DNA from: GCA-020343675 sp964462945
GTDB taxonomy: Bacteria; Planctomycetota; Phycisphaerae; Sedimentisphaerales; Anaerobacaceae
Reading direction: 5' to 3'
DNA: 64,000 nt
NCBI GenBank assembly: GCA_964462945.1
Contig: CAYWZW010000001.1
Coordinates: forward strand, 1 to 64,000
Part shown: positions 16,939 to 26,193 of the stretch, piece by piece
Layout of the letters: every line of letters starts with the position of its first letter
Position numbering within the stretch: position 1 is the stretch's first letter
The notes under the pieces: model-generated
Databases searched by the model: none
The model's input: only the letters and a program-made list of their open reading frames with translations
Told to the model about the DNA's origin: nothing
Made by a program: the position numbers and the translations under genes

Positions 16939-19032
16939 TTATTCGGGACAATTCTCAAGCCACGCGGCCGTGAAATCAACCAAGTCCTGTGTGTTGATGA
17001 CTCCATCGCCGTTGTAATCTTCACACACCGTGTGGCTTACATCGGGAACGAAGTGATAGTCTTCGGTTTCGCCAATGTCGTATTTTGCCTGGGGCCCGGA
17101 ACCAGCGTTGCCTTTCTCGCCGGGATTACTACCGCCTTTCCAGGGCTGCTCTGAAAGAGTGATCCTCATCCATATCTCTTCCCGACCAACCTTCGGATGC
17201 CAGGAGAGGATCGCCGGTGTGGTAATCTTATGGAACCCGGCCGGCAGGTTGAACAAGAGCTGATTCTGTACCGCCCACTCCGGCGCCGGACCGCGAGTGC
17301 ACTCCATCGTGTCGTCCCAGTCACCATCCCGGTTCCAGTCACACCAGACATTGACCCAAAGATCCGTGCCCGGCTTGATAACGTTGACGTAATAGTCGAA
17401 CGTGGCCCAGCGACAATGGGGCAGGTTGACCGGAAAGACGACGCCGTCATCCTGCTGGTCACGGTCCGGTAAATCGGCCGAGGGTCTGATGTTGTTGCCG
17501 CCATCCTGGTCGGGGCCTTTGTCCGCCTCGACCTCCCACGTGACCATCTCGCCCAGATGGGCGACGGCCAGGGGTCTGACATGAACCGGCCCGTAGGGCC
17601 CAGTTCCGCTGCCGTCATTGAAGACGGTGGGATAATAAGCCTGGACGACAACGGGCAGAAGTCCCTGCGAGGGATACGCGGTCATGACCTTGCCGAAGTT
17701 GTTCGAGCTGTCGGGCGCATCGCCCAGGTCGAATTGACTGGGCGGCTCCTGCTCTTCACACGCAATGCTCAGCACGCCCCGTCCGGATTCGTCGCCATAG
17801 CCTCCCACCTCAATGAGATAGTGGTTGCCGGCCACCACATCGAAGGTCAACTCGGACTGCCGGCCACAGGCATCGTCGTTGCATCCGATCAAATCTGTTG
17901 ACCTCGGGTAGCACTCCCATCCCTTATAGACGGCCAGAACCGTATCGAAGCTGCTGCCGCAAAGGCTAACGATGGCCTGCCCCGTACACGTAGCGGCGTA
18001 GCGATACCAGAGATTTGGACCGCTCATGCAGTGGCCCGGCCCATCGAAGGTCGCGTTTCTCGTGTCGAACTGCAGGTTCGTTACATCACCGACCGCCCGT
18101 GCGTTCGCACACCTGTCATTGGACGGTCCGCCCGGCAGGCCGTCGCACTTGATGTTCAAGACTCCCTGGCCGGTCTCGGAGCCGTAACCCCCGATCTCAA
18201 TCAGATACTGGCTGCCGGCAGTCGCGGCAAAGGTGATCTGAGACTGAAGCTGATTACCGAAATCGTCGTTGCACCTGATCAAGTCGCTGCTGGCCGGATC
18301 GCACTCGCACCCGTTATAGACGGCAAGCATCGTGTCGTAGCTGCTGCCAAGCAGACTGACGGTGACGTTACCCGTACACGAGGCCGTATAGCAATACCAG
18401 ATATTCGGACTTCTCATACAAAGACCGCGGCCGTCGAAGGTCGCGTTTCTGGTATCGAACGACAGGTTCGTTACGTCGCCGACCGGCTGGGCGTTCGCGC
18501 ACTGGTTGTTGGAGGGTGATGAAGGCGGTGGAGGCGGGGGGGGCGGAGTGGGCTGCCCGTCACAATGGACAGTCAGCAGGCCCCGACCGGTCTCGAGGCC
18601 GTAGCCTCCAACCTCGATCAGGTACTCGTTGCCGGCGACGGCAGCGAAGGTAAGCTGTGACTCGTAACCCGTGCCGAAGTCATCGTTGCATTCGATCAGG
18701 TCGCTCGGAAAACATTCACACCCGTCATAGACGCCGAGCATTGTATCGTAGTTGGCGCCAGAGAGCCTGACGGTGACATTGCCTGTGCATGGGGCGGTAT
18801 AGCAGTACCAGATATTGGGACTGACCATACAGTAGGCACGACCGTCGAACCTCGCACCTGTGGTATCGAAAGCCAGGTTCGTTACATCGCCAATCGGCTT
18901 CGCGTTAGAGCAGTCGTCGTTGGGTGGCCCCAGGATCGTCGGCCGAAGCTCTACGCCCGAAGCGATCTGTGCAGCACCGAACACGGATGCCAGCACGCAA
19001 GCCAACATTAGTTGTGATCCAAGTCCTTTCAT
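16939..19032 (-). CDS. Secreted three-repeat protein with GEVED-like and dockerin domains
   Basis: Exported surface or extracellular protein, about 697 residues. The signal peptide is KGLGSQLMLACVLASVFGA. Three repeats of about 120 residues follow, each with NxCANAxxxGDVTNL at the start, WYCYTA in the middle and YLIEVGGYG at the end. They resemble pre-peptidase/DVUA0089-like beta domains. A GEVED-like domain spans about 435-660 (FDLGDAPDSSNNFG; VWCDWNRDGDW). The end is a half dockerin (DYNGDGVINTQDLVDF), a calcium-binding attachment module typical of Phycisphaerae. Start ATG 19032 has GGGAGG 8-9 bases upstream; the longer start at 19086 is unlikely. No partner cohesin is seen. Confidence 0.85.
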   Translation of the reverse strand: MKGLGSQLMLACVLASVFGAAQIASGVELRPTILGPPNDDCSNAKPIGDVTNLAFDTTGARFDGRAYCMVSPNIWYCYTAPCTGNVTVRLSGANYDTMLGVYDGCECFPSDLIECNDDFGTGYESQLTFAAVAGNEYLIEVGGYGLETGRGLLTVHCDGQPTPPPPPPPPSSPSNNQCANAQPVGDVTNLSFDTRNATFDGRGLCMRSPNIWYCYTASCTGNVTVSLLGSSYDTMLAVYNGCECDPASSDLIRCNDDFGNQLQSQITFAATAGSQYLIEIGGYGSETGQGVLNIKCDGLPGGPSNDRCANARAVGDVTNLQFDTRNATFDGPGHCMSGPNLWYRYAATCTGQAIVSLCGSSFDTVLAVYKGWECYPRSTDLIGCNDDACGRQSELTFDVVAGNHYLIEVGGYGDESGRGVLSIACEEQEPPSQFDLGDAPDSSNNFGKVMTAYPSQGLLPVVVQAYYPTVFNDGSGTGPYGPVHVRPLAVAHLGEMVTWEVEADKGPDQDGGNNIRPSADLPDRDQQDDGVVFPVNLPHCRWATFDYYVNVIKPGTDLWVNVWCDWNRDGDWDDTMECTRGPAPEWAVQNQLLFNLPAGFHKITTPAILSWHPKVGREEIWMRITLSEQPWKGGSNPGEKGNAGSGPQAKYDIGETEDYHFVPDVSHTVCEDYNGDGVINTQDLVDFTAAWLENCPE

Positions 19033-19160
19033 GATTTGATCCTCCCAGAAAAGGATAACCTGCTTGTTCTTATATAACGGATCCACAAACGTCGGCTTTG
19101 ATCACCTGTGGAACCGCAGAAACATTCGACTGTTTCTTCTCTGTGCATCAGCACAGTTTT

Positions 19161-19553
19161 CTATCCTATCCAAATATTATCGAATTCACGTCCATCCGAG
19201 GACGCCGGGAAATTGTCGTACTGCTGGNNNNNNNNNNNNNNNNNNNNNNNNNNNNNNNNNNNNNNNNNNNNNNNNNNNNNNNNNNNNNNNNNNNNNNNNN
19301 NNNNNNNNNNNNNNNNNNNNNNNNNNNCGTCCATCCGCAAACGGCCCCCCACCACCTCGATCCGGCCCTCCGCATCCGAATAATACTCCCAGCCGTCGGC
19401 TACCCCAGGCTTGCCTAAACTAAAGTCCTGTGTGTAGGGAACCGCATTCAACAGAACCCTGGGCTCAAGACGCTCAAACACGGGCGCCTCCCCCCGCTTG
19501 GGAAGCTGTTGTGAACGGCGATTATCTCTCTGCATTTTTCTTACACGCTCCAT
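19161..19553 (-). CDS. LEPR-XLL domain protein, interrupted by an assembly gap
   Basis: The N-terminus of what is normally a large secreted planctomycete protein. Residues 1-40 carry the sorting motif FERLEPRVLL, which in this family marks very long extracellular proteins. A domain beginning YTQDFSLGKPGVADGWEYY follows, resembling a jelly-roll (LamG-like) start. At 19327 the frame enters 100 N. The frame past the gap stops at 19161, so the apparent 130-residue length is meaningless and most of the gene may be missing. It lies head-to-head, about 480 bases away, with the GAF-HlyD/M50/SecA genes. I read this as cargo beside its exporter. Confidence 0.7.
   Translation of the reverse strand: MERVRKMQRDNRRSQQLPKRGEAPVFERLEPRVLLNAVPYTQDFSLGKPGVADGWEYYSDAEGRIEVVGGRLRMDXXXXXXXXXXXXXXXXXXXXXXXXXXXXXXXXXXQQYDNFPASSDGREFDNIWIG
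19228..19327. other. Assembly gap (100 N)
   Basis: Exactly 100 N, the usual placeholder for a gap of unknown size. It cuts the LEPR-XLL gene. Long repetitive surface-protein genes often collapse in short-read assembly, so the real missing length could be large. Confidence 0.97.
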
Positions 19554-20030
19554 TTTGTCTTCCTCCCTGGTCTGACCCTAAGGATGAAACACCGAAGGCC
19601 CAATCCCGGCCGAGTTTCCCGTCGAGCGTCAAACCTAAATCTTGCCATCGTCGTATGTTCCTCAACTAAAGTTATTCATTCACGCCGCCCTTTTTGTTGA
19701 TAGGCTCATTTAACAGTGCCACCCCGTACCGAATCTGTAACGGCTTCTTTGCTTCTCCTTTGCTGGGTTTGACCGCATCATTCGAAGGAACTGAGGATTC
19801 AGTGGAACCAACTGGGATTACGATGCCGGGGGAAGATAAACAGACCCGGTTTGGACAACGACGGGATTCCTTAAAAAGCGTTACATTTGGCTCCCGCGGT
19901 GGCACTTTATAATAGGCTAGATTCGAAACTTGAGAGGCTTGGCCGCGTTGCCAGGCGTTGCATACGGGAAATGCCGGTCGCTGCTTGGGTGCCGTGAGCC
20001 GGCCGGTGAGGCTTGTAGAACTTAAACTGG
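19554..20030. other. Intergenic region between divergent LEPR-XLL and GAF-HlyD genes
   Basis: About 480 bases separate two divergent genes and should hold both promoters. I see no clear sigma-70 boxes. A 149-codon minus-strand frame (19672-20121) overlaps the GAF-HlyD start and lacks family features, so it is not called as a gene. Confidence 0.4.
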
Positions 20031-21950
20031 GTGCCGCAAGACGCTTCGATTCGGAGGAGACCGCGGCAGACAACCGTGGAAGAGTCACAGAACAACCGAT
20101 CCCAACTCCCTGAGGGCACAACGATCACCAAGCTTATCAGAGAGCTCCAGAAACCGGGTGGAAATCCAGGGCAATTCCTGCTCAACCTCCTGGCGGCTCA
20201 ATGCCTCTTGGGCCAAGCTGACGGGGGAGCCATTCTCCGCAACGGCCAAAAAGGAAGCGTTGACATCCTTGCTCTATATCCCCAGTGTCAAAACGACATA
20301 TCGGCCCCGGAATGGGTAGTCCAGTCGGCCGGGCTTGCTCACAAGGCTCTCTCGTCCGATAATGTTCTTGTGAAATCATTGGGGTACCCCAGCCAGCGTG
20401 GCGGAGCTGCCAACTGCCGTGTCTTGATGGTGCCATTGCAGATGGCTGAGATTGGCCGAGTTGTTGCAGCGTTCCTGGTGGGCGCAAGCAACGAAGCCGC
20501 TTTCCAAGCCAATTTGGAGAGGCTGCAATTGCTGGCGGGTATCTTAGGCTGCTCGCAAGCCAGGTCCGCCCAACAAGATTGGCAGCAACGCTGCAGACGG
20601 CTTCACCAGGCCCTGGAAACGCTGTCGTCCGTCAACCGGCAGGAGCGGTTTATCAGTGCGGCAATGGCTTTCTGTAACGAAGTCGCTTCGCGGTGGCAAT
20701 GTGACCGGGCGAGCATCGGTTTTCTCAAGGGAAGATACGTGCAGCTCAGGGCGACGAGCCACGCTGAGGATTTCAGCCGAAAAATGCAGGTCGTTCAGGA
20801 TATCGAGTCTGCGATGGAGGAGTGCTTGGACCAGGACGTGGAGATTCTTAGTCCGGCCCCCGGGGAATCAACTTACATTCATCGAGCGGCAGATCAATTC
20901 TCCAAACGCCATGGGCCGCTGGCCACCTTGAGTTTACCCATACGCTGGCAGGGCAAAGTGATCGCGGTTCTGACCCTGGAGCGTCCGGCGGACAACGTCT
21001 TCAGTCCCGATGAGACAGAGACGGTCCGTTTGGCTTGCGAGCTGTGCACGGCCAGGTTAGCCAACCTCTATGAGTATGACCGGGGGATCGGTGCGACAAT
21101 AGCAATCAAGACCCGCAATTTCATCGCCGCTTTCGTCGGGCCAAAGCATACGTGGATCAAAGTCGCAGCGATATCGTGCTGTGCGGCCATGCTCTTTCTG
21201 ATATTCGGCAAGGGACAGTTTCGAGCGAAGGCGCCGTTCATACTGGAGGCAACCTTTCAACAGGTCATTCCGGCGCCTTTCGACGGATACATCAAGAGCG
21301 TTCACGTCGAAGTGGGTGACACAGTCGAGGGCGGAACATCGATCCTCGGCGGCCTTGACACGGCTGAATTGCGTCTGAGTCTAGCCGCAGCAAAAGCCGA
21401 AAAGGCCGGCTATCTCAAGCAGGTTTCCGCCGCCATGCGCGATAATGAAACAGCCAAGGCCCAGATCGCCCAGGCAAATGCCGACAAGGCAGAGGCTCAA
21501 ATCGAGCTATTGGAGTACCAGATCAGTCAGGCCGGACTTGTCTCGCCCCTTGGGGGCGTCGTCGTCAAAGGGGACCTGAAGCGGGAAATCGGTGCTCCCG
21601 TCAAGGCTGGTGATGTCCTCTTTGAGGTCTGTCCGCTCGAATCGCTGCGGGCTCAACTGATGGTTCCCGAAGAGGAGATTTATGACATCGCGATTGGCCA
21701 GGAAGGGTACCTGGCCACTGCATCTTATCCCGGACAGCGAATCAAGTTCGTTGTGGAGCGCGTCAATCCCATCGCCGAGGTCGTGAACCAGCGAAACGTT
21801 TTCAAAGTCCGCGTGCAACTGCTCGAAACACACCCGTGGATGCGCCCCGGCATGGAAGGCGTGGCCAAAGTATCCATTGGCGAACGCCGTTATGCCTGGA
21901 TGTGGACCCGCAAGATTGTCAACTGGATACGTATGCAATTATGGCTTTAG
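20031..21950 (+). CDS. GAF-domain membrane-anchored HlyD-type adaptor
   Basis: Two-part inner-membrane protein of 639 residues. About residues 195-350 form a GAF-like domain (ERFISAAMAFCNEVASRW; GPLATLSLPIRWQGKV) on the cytoplasmic side. One transmembrane helix follows near 381-397 (VAAISCCAAMLFLIFG). The rest is a HlyD-type adaptor with a lipoyl-like half (VIPAPFDGYIKSVHVEVGD), a short coiled coil (LAAAKAEKAGYLKQ) and the second half (SPLGGVVVKGD). The start is a GTG; an in-frame GTG at 20076 is an alternative. It is followed 15 bases later by the M50 gene. The GAF domain could sense a cytoplasmic signal and control export; that is inference. Confidence 0.85.
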   Translation: MPQDASIRRRPRQTTVEESQNNRSQLPEGTTITKLIRELQKPGGNPGQFLLNLLAAQCLLGQADGGAILRNGQKGSVDILALYPQCQNDISAPEWVVQSAGLAHKALSSDNVLVKSLGYPSQRGGAANCRVLMVPLQMAEIGRVVAAFLVGASNEAAFQANLERLQLLAGILGCSQARSAQQDWQQRCRRLHQALETLSSVNRQERFISAAMAFCNEVASRWQCDRASIGFLKGRYVQLRATSHAEDFSRKMQVVQDIESAMEECLDQDVEILSPAPGESTYIHRAADQFSKRHGPLATLSLPIRWQGKVIAVLTLERPADNVFSPDETETVRLACELCTARLANLYEYDRGIGATIAIKTRNFIAAFVGPKHTWIKVAAISCCAAMLFLIFGKGQFRAKAPFILEATFQQVIPAPFDGYIKSVHVEVGDTVEGGTSILGGLDTAELRLSLAAAKAEKAGYLKQVSAAMRDNETAKAQIAQANADKAEAQIELLEYQISQAGLVSPLGGVVVKGDLKREIGAPVKAGDVLFEVCPLESLRAQLMVPEEEIYDIAIGQEGYLATASYPGQRIKFVVERVNPIAEVVNQRNVFKVRVQLLETHPWMRPGMEGVAKVSIGERRYAWMWTRKIVNWIRMQLWL

Positions 21951-21965
21951 GCCCCGAGACGTCGT

Positions 21966-24152
21966 ATGGCTGTTGACCGTCCAACTTTTCATGAATCCTG
22001 GTACCGGGTCGCCCCGTTGCGGCCAAGGCTGCTGTCCGGCGTCCAGGTTTACAGGCAGCACTTTCGCGGACGGATGTGGTACGTTCTGGAGAATCCTTCA
22101 AACAACGAATTCTCGCGCATCAGCACGGAGGCCTATCGCTTCATCGGCATGCTCGACGGTCGGCGGACCGTCGCTGGGGTCTGGCGGACGTGCAACGAGC
22201 AGTTTGGTGACGGCGCGCCGACGCAAGGAGAGGTCATCCAGCTTCTTGGCCAGTTGTATTGCTCCAACCTGCTCTACGCAGAGCTGGCCCCGGATACGGA
22301 AAGCCTGTTCAATCGCTATCGCACGCGCGTCCAACGTCAGATCCAGGGATTCCTCACGAACCTGCTCTTTGTTCGGATTCCGCTATTGGACCCCGACCAT
22401 TATCTCGACCGATGGGTCGGCATCATCGGATGGCTTTTCAGTTGGGCGGGCCTAGTGGCGTGGCTGGGACTCATCGCGGCGGGATCGTACTTTGTGGTCG
22501 GCAACATGAGAGAGCTGATTCATCAGAGTTCCGACATTTTAGATCCGGATAACCTTATCCTACTGTACCTGAGCATCATATTAATCAAGGTCTGTCATGA
22601 GTTCGGCCATGCGTTTGCGTGCAAAAGATTCGGCAGGCTCAACGGCAGCGGCGGACAAGTCCATGTCATGGGCCTGATGTTTCTGGTGTTCGTGCCATTG
22701 CCCTATGTGGACGCGTCCAGTGCGTGGGTGTTCCGCAGGAAATGGCAGCGGGCGGTCGTGGGCATGGCCGGAGTGTTCGTCGAGCTTGCCGGTGCGGCGA
22801 TTGCAGCGATTGTCTGGGCGAACACGTCCACGGGAACGTTGCACATCATCGCCTATAATGTCATGTTTATTGCGAGCATATCGACGCTTGTCTTCAATGC
22901 GAACCCGCTCTTGAGGTTCGACGGCTATTATGTTCTGTCCGACATCCTGGAGATTCCAAATCTCGGCCACCGATCCAAGAGCTATATCTACTATCTCGTC
23001 AAGAGATACGCCTGGCGGCTGAAAGGCGTACAGAATCCGGCAAATAATCTCGGTGAGAGAATCTGGTTTGTATTCTACGGCGTCGTTTCGACCGTTTACC
23101 GCGTCTTTATTTGCATCCAAATCTTGCTGTTCCTCAATGACAGATTGCCAAAAGAGTTGTTCGTGCTCGTTCCCTTCTTCGCGATCTCGGCAATCGCCGC
23201 ATGGGTCTTTGTGCCGGTGGGCAGGTTCATCCGCTACATGGTAACAAGCAGCGAATTGGCCAGGTCTCGCGGGCGCGCCGTCGCTTCGGTTTTTGGCAGC
23301 TTGGCTTTGACGGGCGTGTGCCTGGGGATTCTTCGCGTCCCCGATTATTGCAGGGTTGAGGGGATCGTCGAGCCCGTCAGACTTGCGATTGTTCATGCCG
23401 AGAGCGACGGCTTCGTCGCCGATTTCCTTCCCTCAGGGCAGAAGGTCGCACCCGGTGGCAGGACACTTATCGAAGCGGTGAATCCGCAGTTGCAGGCGGA
23501 AAAGAAAGGTCTGCTCGCCGAGCTTCGCGGCCTGCAAATCAAGCAGCGTATTGCAGAATTGGAGGAGGTCGCTGCGGCACAAATATTAGCTGAACAGATC
23601 GCGGCCCTTGAAGAGAAGATTGACAGGGTTGACTTTGAGCTTTCTTCGTTACGTTTGCAGCCGGCGTTATCCGGCACATGGGTTTCGCCGGACATTGAAA
23701 AAGCCAGAGGCGCGTATTTGCATCGCGGCGAGCAGATCGGTTTTGTCGCAAGCCTGGATGACGTCTTGATCCGGGCCACCGCCGGTCAGGAGCTTGCCGC
23801 GAAGCTCGTGGAGCAGGCATACGAGCAGCTTGAGATTCGAGTGAAAGGGCGACCCGATGCGATGTTGACAGGAAGAATAGAGACGATTCTCCCGGCGGGT
23901 CAGGAGGTATTACCCTCTGAGGCGTTGGGATATGCCGTGGGCGGATCCATGCCCACGCTCCTGCAGGATCCCCGCGGTCTGAAAACTGCCGAGCAGTTTT
24001 TTGAGATTCGAATCAGGCCGGCCCCGGAAAGTCCGGTCCGCCTGCTTTCCGGCCAGCGTGTTTTGGCAAGAATTCAAATGCCTTCCAAGCCGCTTGCCGT
24101 TCAATGGTGGCAATCGGCCAGACAGTTGTTCCAGCGGAGGTTCCATATTTGA
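21966..24152 (+). CDS. M50 metallopeptidase with N-terminal PqqD-like and C-terminal adaptor domains
   Basis: Multi-pass membrane zinc protease of the site-2 type joined to a secretion-adaptor domain, 728 residues. Residues about 1-95 look like a PqqD-like winged helix (FHESWYRVAPLRPRLL; FSRISTEAYRFIGML). The active site HEFGH is at 211-215. The second metal ligand is Asp319 in NPLLRFDGYY. After the last helix (about 440-460) come a HlyD-like half domain (AESDGFVADFLPSG) and a coiled coil (about 510-570), then the second half. It sits between the GAF-HlyD and SecA genes on one strand. It may process the cargo or act as a scaffold. PqqD-like domains often bind leader peptides, so it could also recognise an N-terminal signal. 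Confidence 0.88.
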   Translation: MAVDRPTFHESWYRVAPLRPRLLSGVQVYRQHFRGRMWYVLENPSNNEFSRISTEAYRFIGMLDGRRTVAGVWRTCNEQFGDGAPTQGEVIQLLGQLYCSNLLYAELAPDTESLFNRYRTRVQRQIQGFLTNLLFVRIPLLDPDHYLDRWVGIIGWLFSWAGLVAWLGLIAAGSYFVVGNMRELIHQSSDILDPDNLILLYLSIILIKVCHEFGHAFACKRFGRLNGSGGQVHVMGLMFLVFVPLPYVDASSAWVFRRKWQRAVVGMAGVFVELAGAAIAAIVWANTSTGTLHIIAYNVMFIASISTLVFNANPLLRFDGYYVLSDILEIPNLGHRSKSYIYYLVKRYAWRLKGVQNPANNLGERIWFVFYGVVSTVYRVFICIQILLFLNDRLPKELFVLVPFFAISAIAAWVFVPVGRFIRYMVTSSELARSRGRAVASVFGSLALTGVCLGILRVPDYCRVEGIVEPVRLAIVHAESDGFVADFLPSGQKVAPGGRTLIEAVNPQLQAEKKGLLAELRGLQIKQRIAELEEVAAAQILAEQIAALEEKIDRVDFELSSLRLQPALSGTWVSPDIEKARGAYLHRGEQIGFVASLDDVLIRATAGQELAAKLVEQAYEQLEIRVKGRPDAMLTGRIETILPAGQEVLPSEALGYAVGGSMPTLLQDPRGLKTAEQFFEIRIRPAPESPVRLLSGQRVLARIQMPSKPLAVQWWQSARQLFQRRFHI

Positions 24153-24153
24153 T

Positions 24154-26136
24154 ATGGCGGCCGTACCCAGTGCAACATGGCAAATGCTCGATCAGCGGAC
24201 TTCGGGCGAACCGTTGCCCCGCGGGTTGGATGCGATATGGCACGGCGGCATGGGATTGATGGACAGATTTGTGCCGCGATACCAGCGATTTGTTCGCCGG
24301 GCCGGTAAGATACTGTCTATCGAGAAGCACTTTTCAGAAATGACGGATGCGAAACTCCGCGAAGCTGCCGGTGAGCTGCGAGAGACCTTTGCCCGCTGTC
24401 GCGATCATCCTTCGGACGTCGAACGGGCTTTTGCATTAGTCCGGGAAGTAGCGTTTCGCCAAATCGGTCAGAAACCGTTTCCTGTCCAGGTGGCCGGCGC
24501 CCTGGCTCTTGAGAGCGGGTGTATTGCGGAGATGGCGACCGGAGAGGGCAAGACACTGACGTGCACGATGCCCGTCACCGTGGCCGGCTGGCGTGGACGA
24601 GGCTGTCATGTCATTACCGTGAATGACTACCTGGCCCGGCGTGACGCTGAATGGATGGGTCGGATTTATCGTTTCTGCGGTCTGAGCGTTGCTTTCCTCG
24701 AGCAGCAAACACCGCCGCAAGAGCGGAAAGCCGCGTACATGGCCGACATCACCTACTGCACGAACAAGGAGGTCACCGCCGATTTCCTGCGCGACCGGCT
24801 TGTCCTCGGCCGTTTGAGAGGATTAAGCTCGGCGCTCCTGGCCAAGATCGCCGCCGGCACAGAGATGACCGATAGGCTTATTCAGCGCGGACTACACTAT
24901 GCTGTGGTCGATGAAGCGGACTCGATCCTCATCGACGAATCCGTGACACCGCTGATTATTTCAGGGCATGCACCGAACCCGGAACAGATTGAGTCTTTTC
25001 GGCAGGCGGCGGACATCGCCGGCCAGCTTCAGTCCGAAATCGATTACGGCATCGATCACCGCTACAGGGAAATCGAGCTGACCAGTCAGGGCGAGATCCA
25101 CCTGGAAGCGCTGGCCCGCGGCTTGGGAGGACTGTGGAGCGGAACTCGTCGCCGGTGGGAAATGGTCAACCAGGCTCTGACGGCCAAAGAGCTGTATCTC
25201 CGCGACAAGCAATACATCATTGACGACGGCAAGGTGGTTATTGTGGATGAGTTTACAGGCCGCATGATGCCGGACCGAACGTGGCGCGATGGCCTGCACC
25301 AGGCCGTTGAAGCCAAAGAAAGACTCCAAATCAATGCACCCAAGGATACGTATGCCCGCATCAGCTTTCAGCGTTTCTTTCGGATGTACCGTAGGTTGTG
25401 CGGGATGACGGGAACCGCCGCTGAAGCGGCTGCAGAATTCTGGCAAATCTATCAGTTGCCCGTGGTGACAATACCTACCAACCGTCCTTGCATCAGAAAG
25501 AACCTGCCGACCATCGTATTGCCGACGGAATCAGCCAAATGGGCAAGAATCGTACAGGAAATTCGCGGGATTCACCAGACCGGCAGGCCGATCCTCATCG
25601 GGACCCGGAGCGTGAAAGCCAGCGAACATCTTGGCGAATTGCTGGAAGGCGAGAAACTCTACCACCAGGTCCTCAATGCCATCTATCATCGCCAGGAGGC
25701 CCAGATTGTTGCCGGAGCCGGCCAGCAAGGAAAAATCACGGTGGCAACCAACATGGCGGGACGAGGCACCGACATCAAGCTCGGCCGAGGCGTCGCGGAA
25801 TTGGGAGGACTCCACGTAATTGCTGCTGAGCCAAACGAATCGGCCCGGATCGACCGGCAGTTGTTCGGTCGGGGGGCGCGCCAGGGCGATCCCGGAAGTG
25901 CCCAGGGGATCTTCAGTCTGGAAGATGAGATCGCCTCACGGTACGCCAGGAACGCAGCAGCATATCTGAGAAGAAGATACGCTCACGCCAGGGATGATAT
26001 CTCTTGGCCTCCGGTCCGGGCTGTGTTCCGCATAGCCCAGCATCGTGCCGAGCGATTTGCATTGCGGCGGCGCAAAGCGGTTTTGAGAACGGATCATTGG
26101 CTTGATGAGCAGCTTGGGTTTGCCGGGAAAGAGTAA
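24154..26136 (+). CDS. Accessory SecA-like preprotein translocase ATPase, short form
   Basis: ATP-driven translocase motor related to SecA, 660 residues against about 850-950 for housekeeping SecA. The Walker A ATGEGKT is at 128-134 and DEAD at 253-256. The preprotein-crosslinking region (about 260-390) and second motor domain with NMAGRGTDIKLG are present. The arginine-finger region reads QLFGRGARQGDPGS, slightly unlike the usual RGRSGRQGDPGS. It ends soon after a reduced helical region, with no C-terminal cysteine zinc-binding tail, so SecB binding is not expected. The ATG at 24154 has GGAGG 13 bases upstream and begins 1 base after the M50 stop. I propose it is dedicated to cargo of this locus. 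Confidence 0.9.
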   Translation: MAAVPSATWQMLDQRTSGEPLPRGLDAIWHGGMGLMDRFVPRYQRFVRRAGKILSIEKHFSEMTDAKLREAAGELRETFARCRDHPSDVERAFALVREVAFRQIGQKPFPVQVAGALALESGCIAEMATGEGKTLTCTMPVTVAGWRGRGCHVITVNDYLARRDAEWMGRIYRFCGLSVAFLEQQTPPQERKAAYMADITYCTNKEVTADFLRDRLVLGRLRGLSSALLAKIAAGTEMTDRLIQRGLHYAVVDEADSILIDESVTPLIISGHAPNPEQIESFRQAADIAGQLQSEIDYGIDHRYREIELTSQGEIHLEALARGLGGLWSGTRRRWEMVNQALTAKELYLRDKQYIIDDGKVVIVDEFTGRMMPDRTWRDGLHQAVEAKERLQINAPKDTYARISFQRFFRMYRRLCGMTGTAAEAAAEFWQIYQLPVVTIPTNRPCIRKNLPTIVLPTESAKWARIVQEIRGIHQTGRPILIGTRSVKASEHLGELLEGEKLYHQVLNAIYHRQEAQIVAGAGQQGKITVATNMAGRGTDIKLGRGVAELGGLHVIAAEPNESARIDRQLFGRGARQGDPGSAQGIFSLEDEIASRYARNAAAYLRRRYAHARDDISWPPVRAVFRIAQHRAERFALRRRKAVLRTDHWLDEQLGFAGKE

Positions 26137-26193
26137 GAACGGCGGCCTCGGCGCTCCGGCGTATCATGCCCCCTATAGCATCCGTACACTTGC

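Noticed and set aside
19672..20121. 149-codon minus-strand open frame upstream of the LEPR-XLL gene
   Set aside because: It overlaps the start of the GAF-HlyD gene, has no family motif and no good ribosome site; most likely a chance frame.
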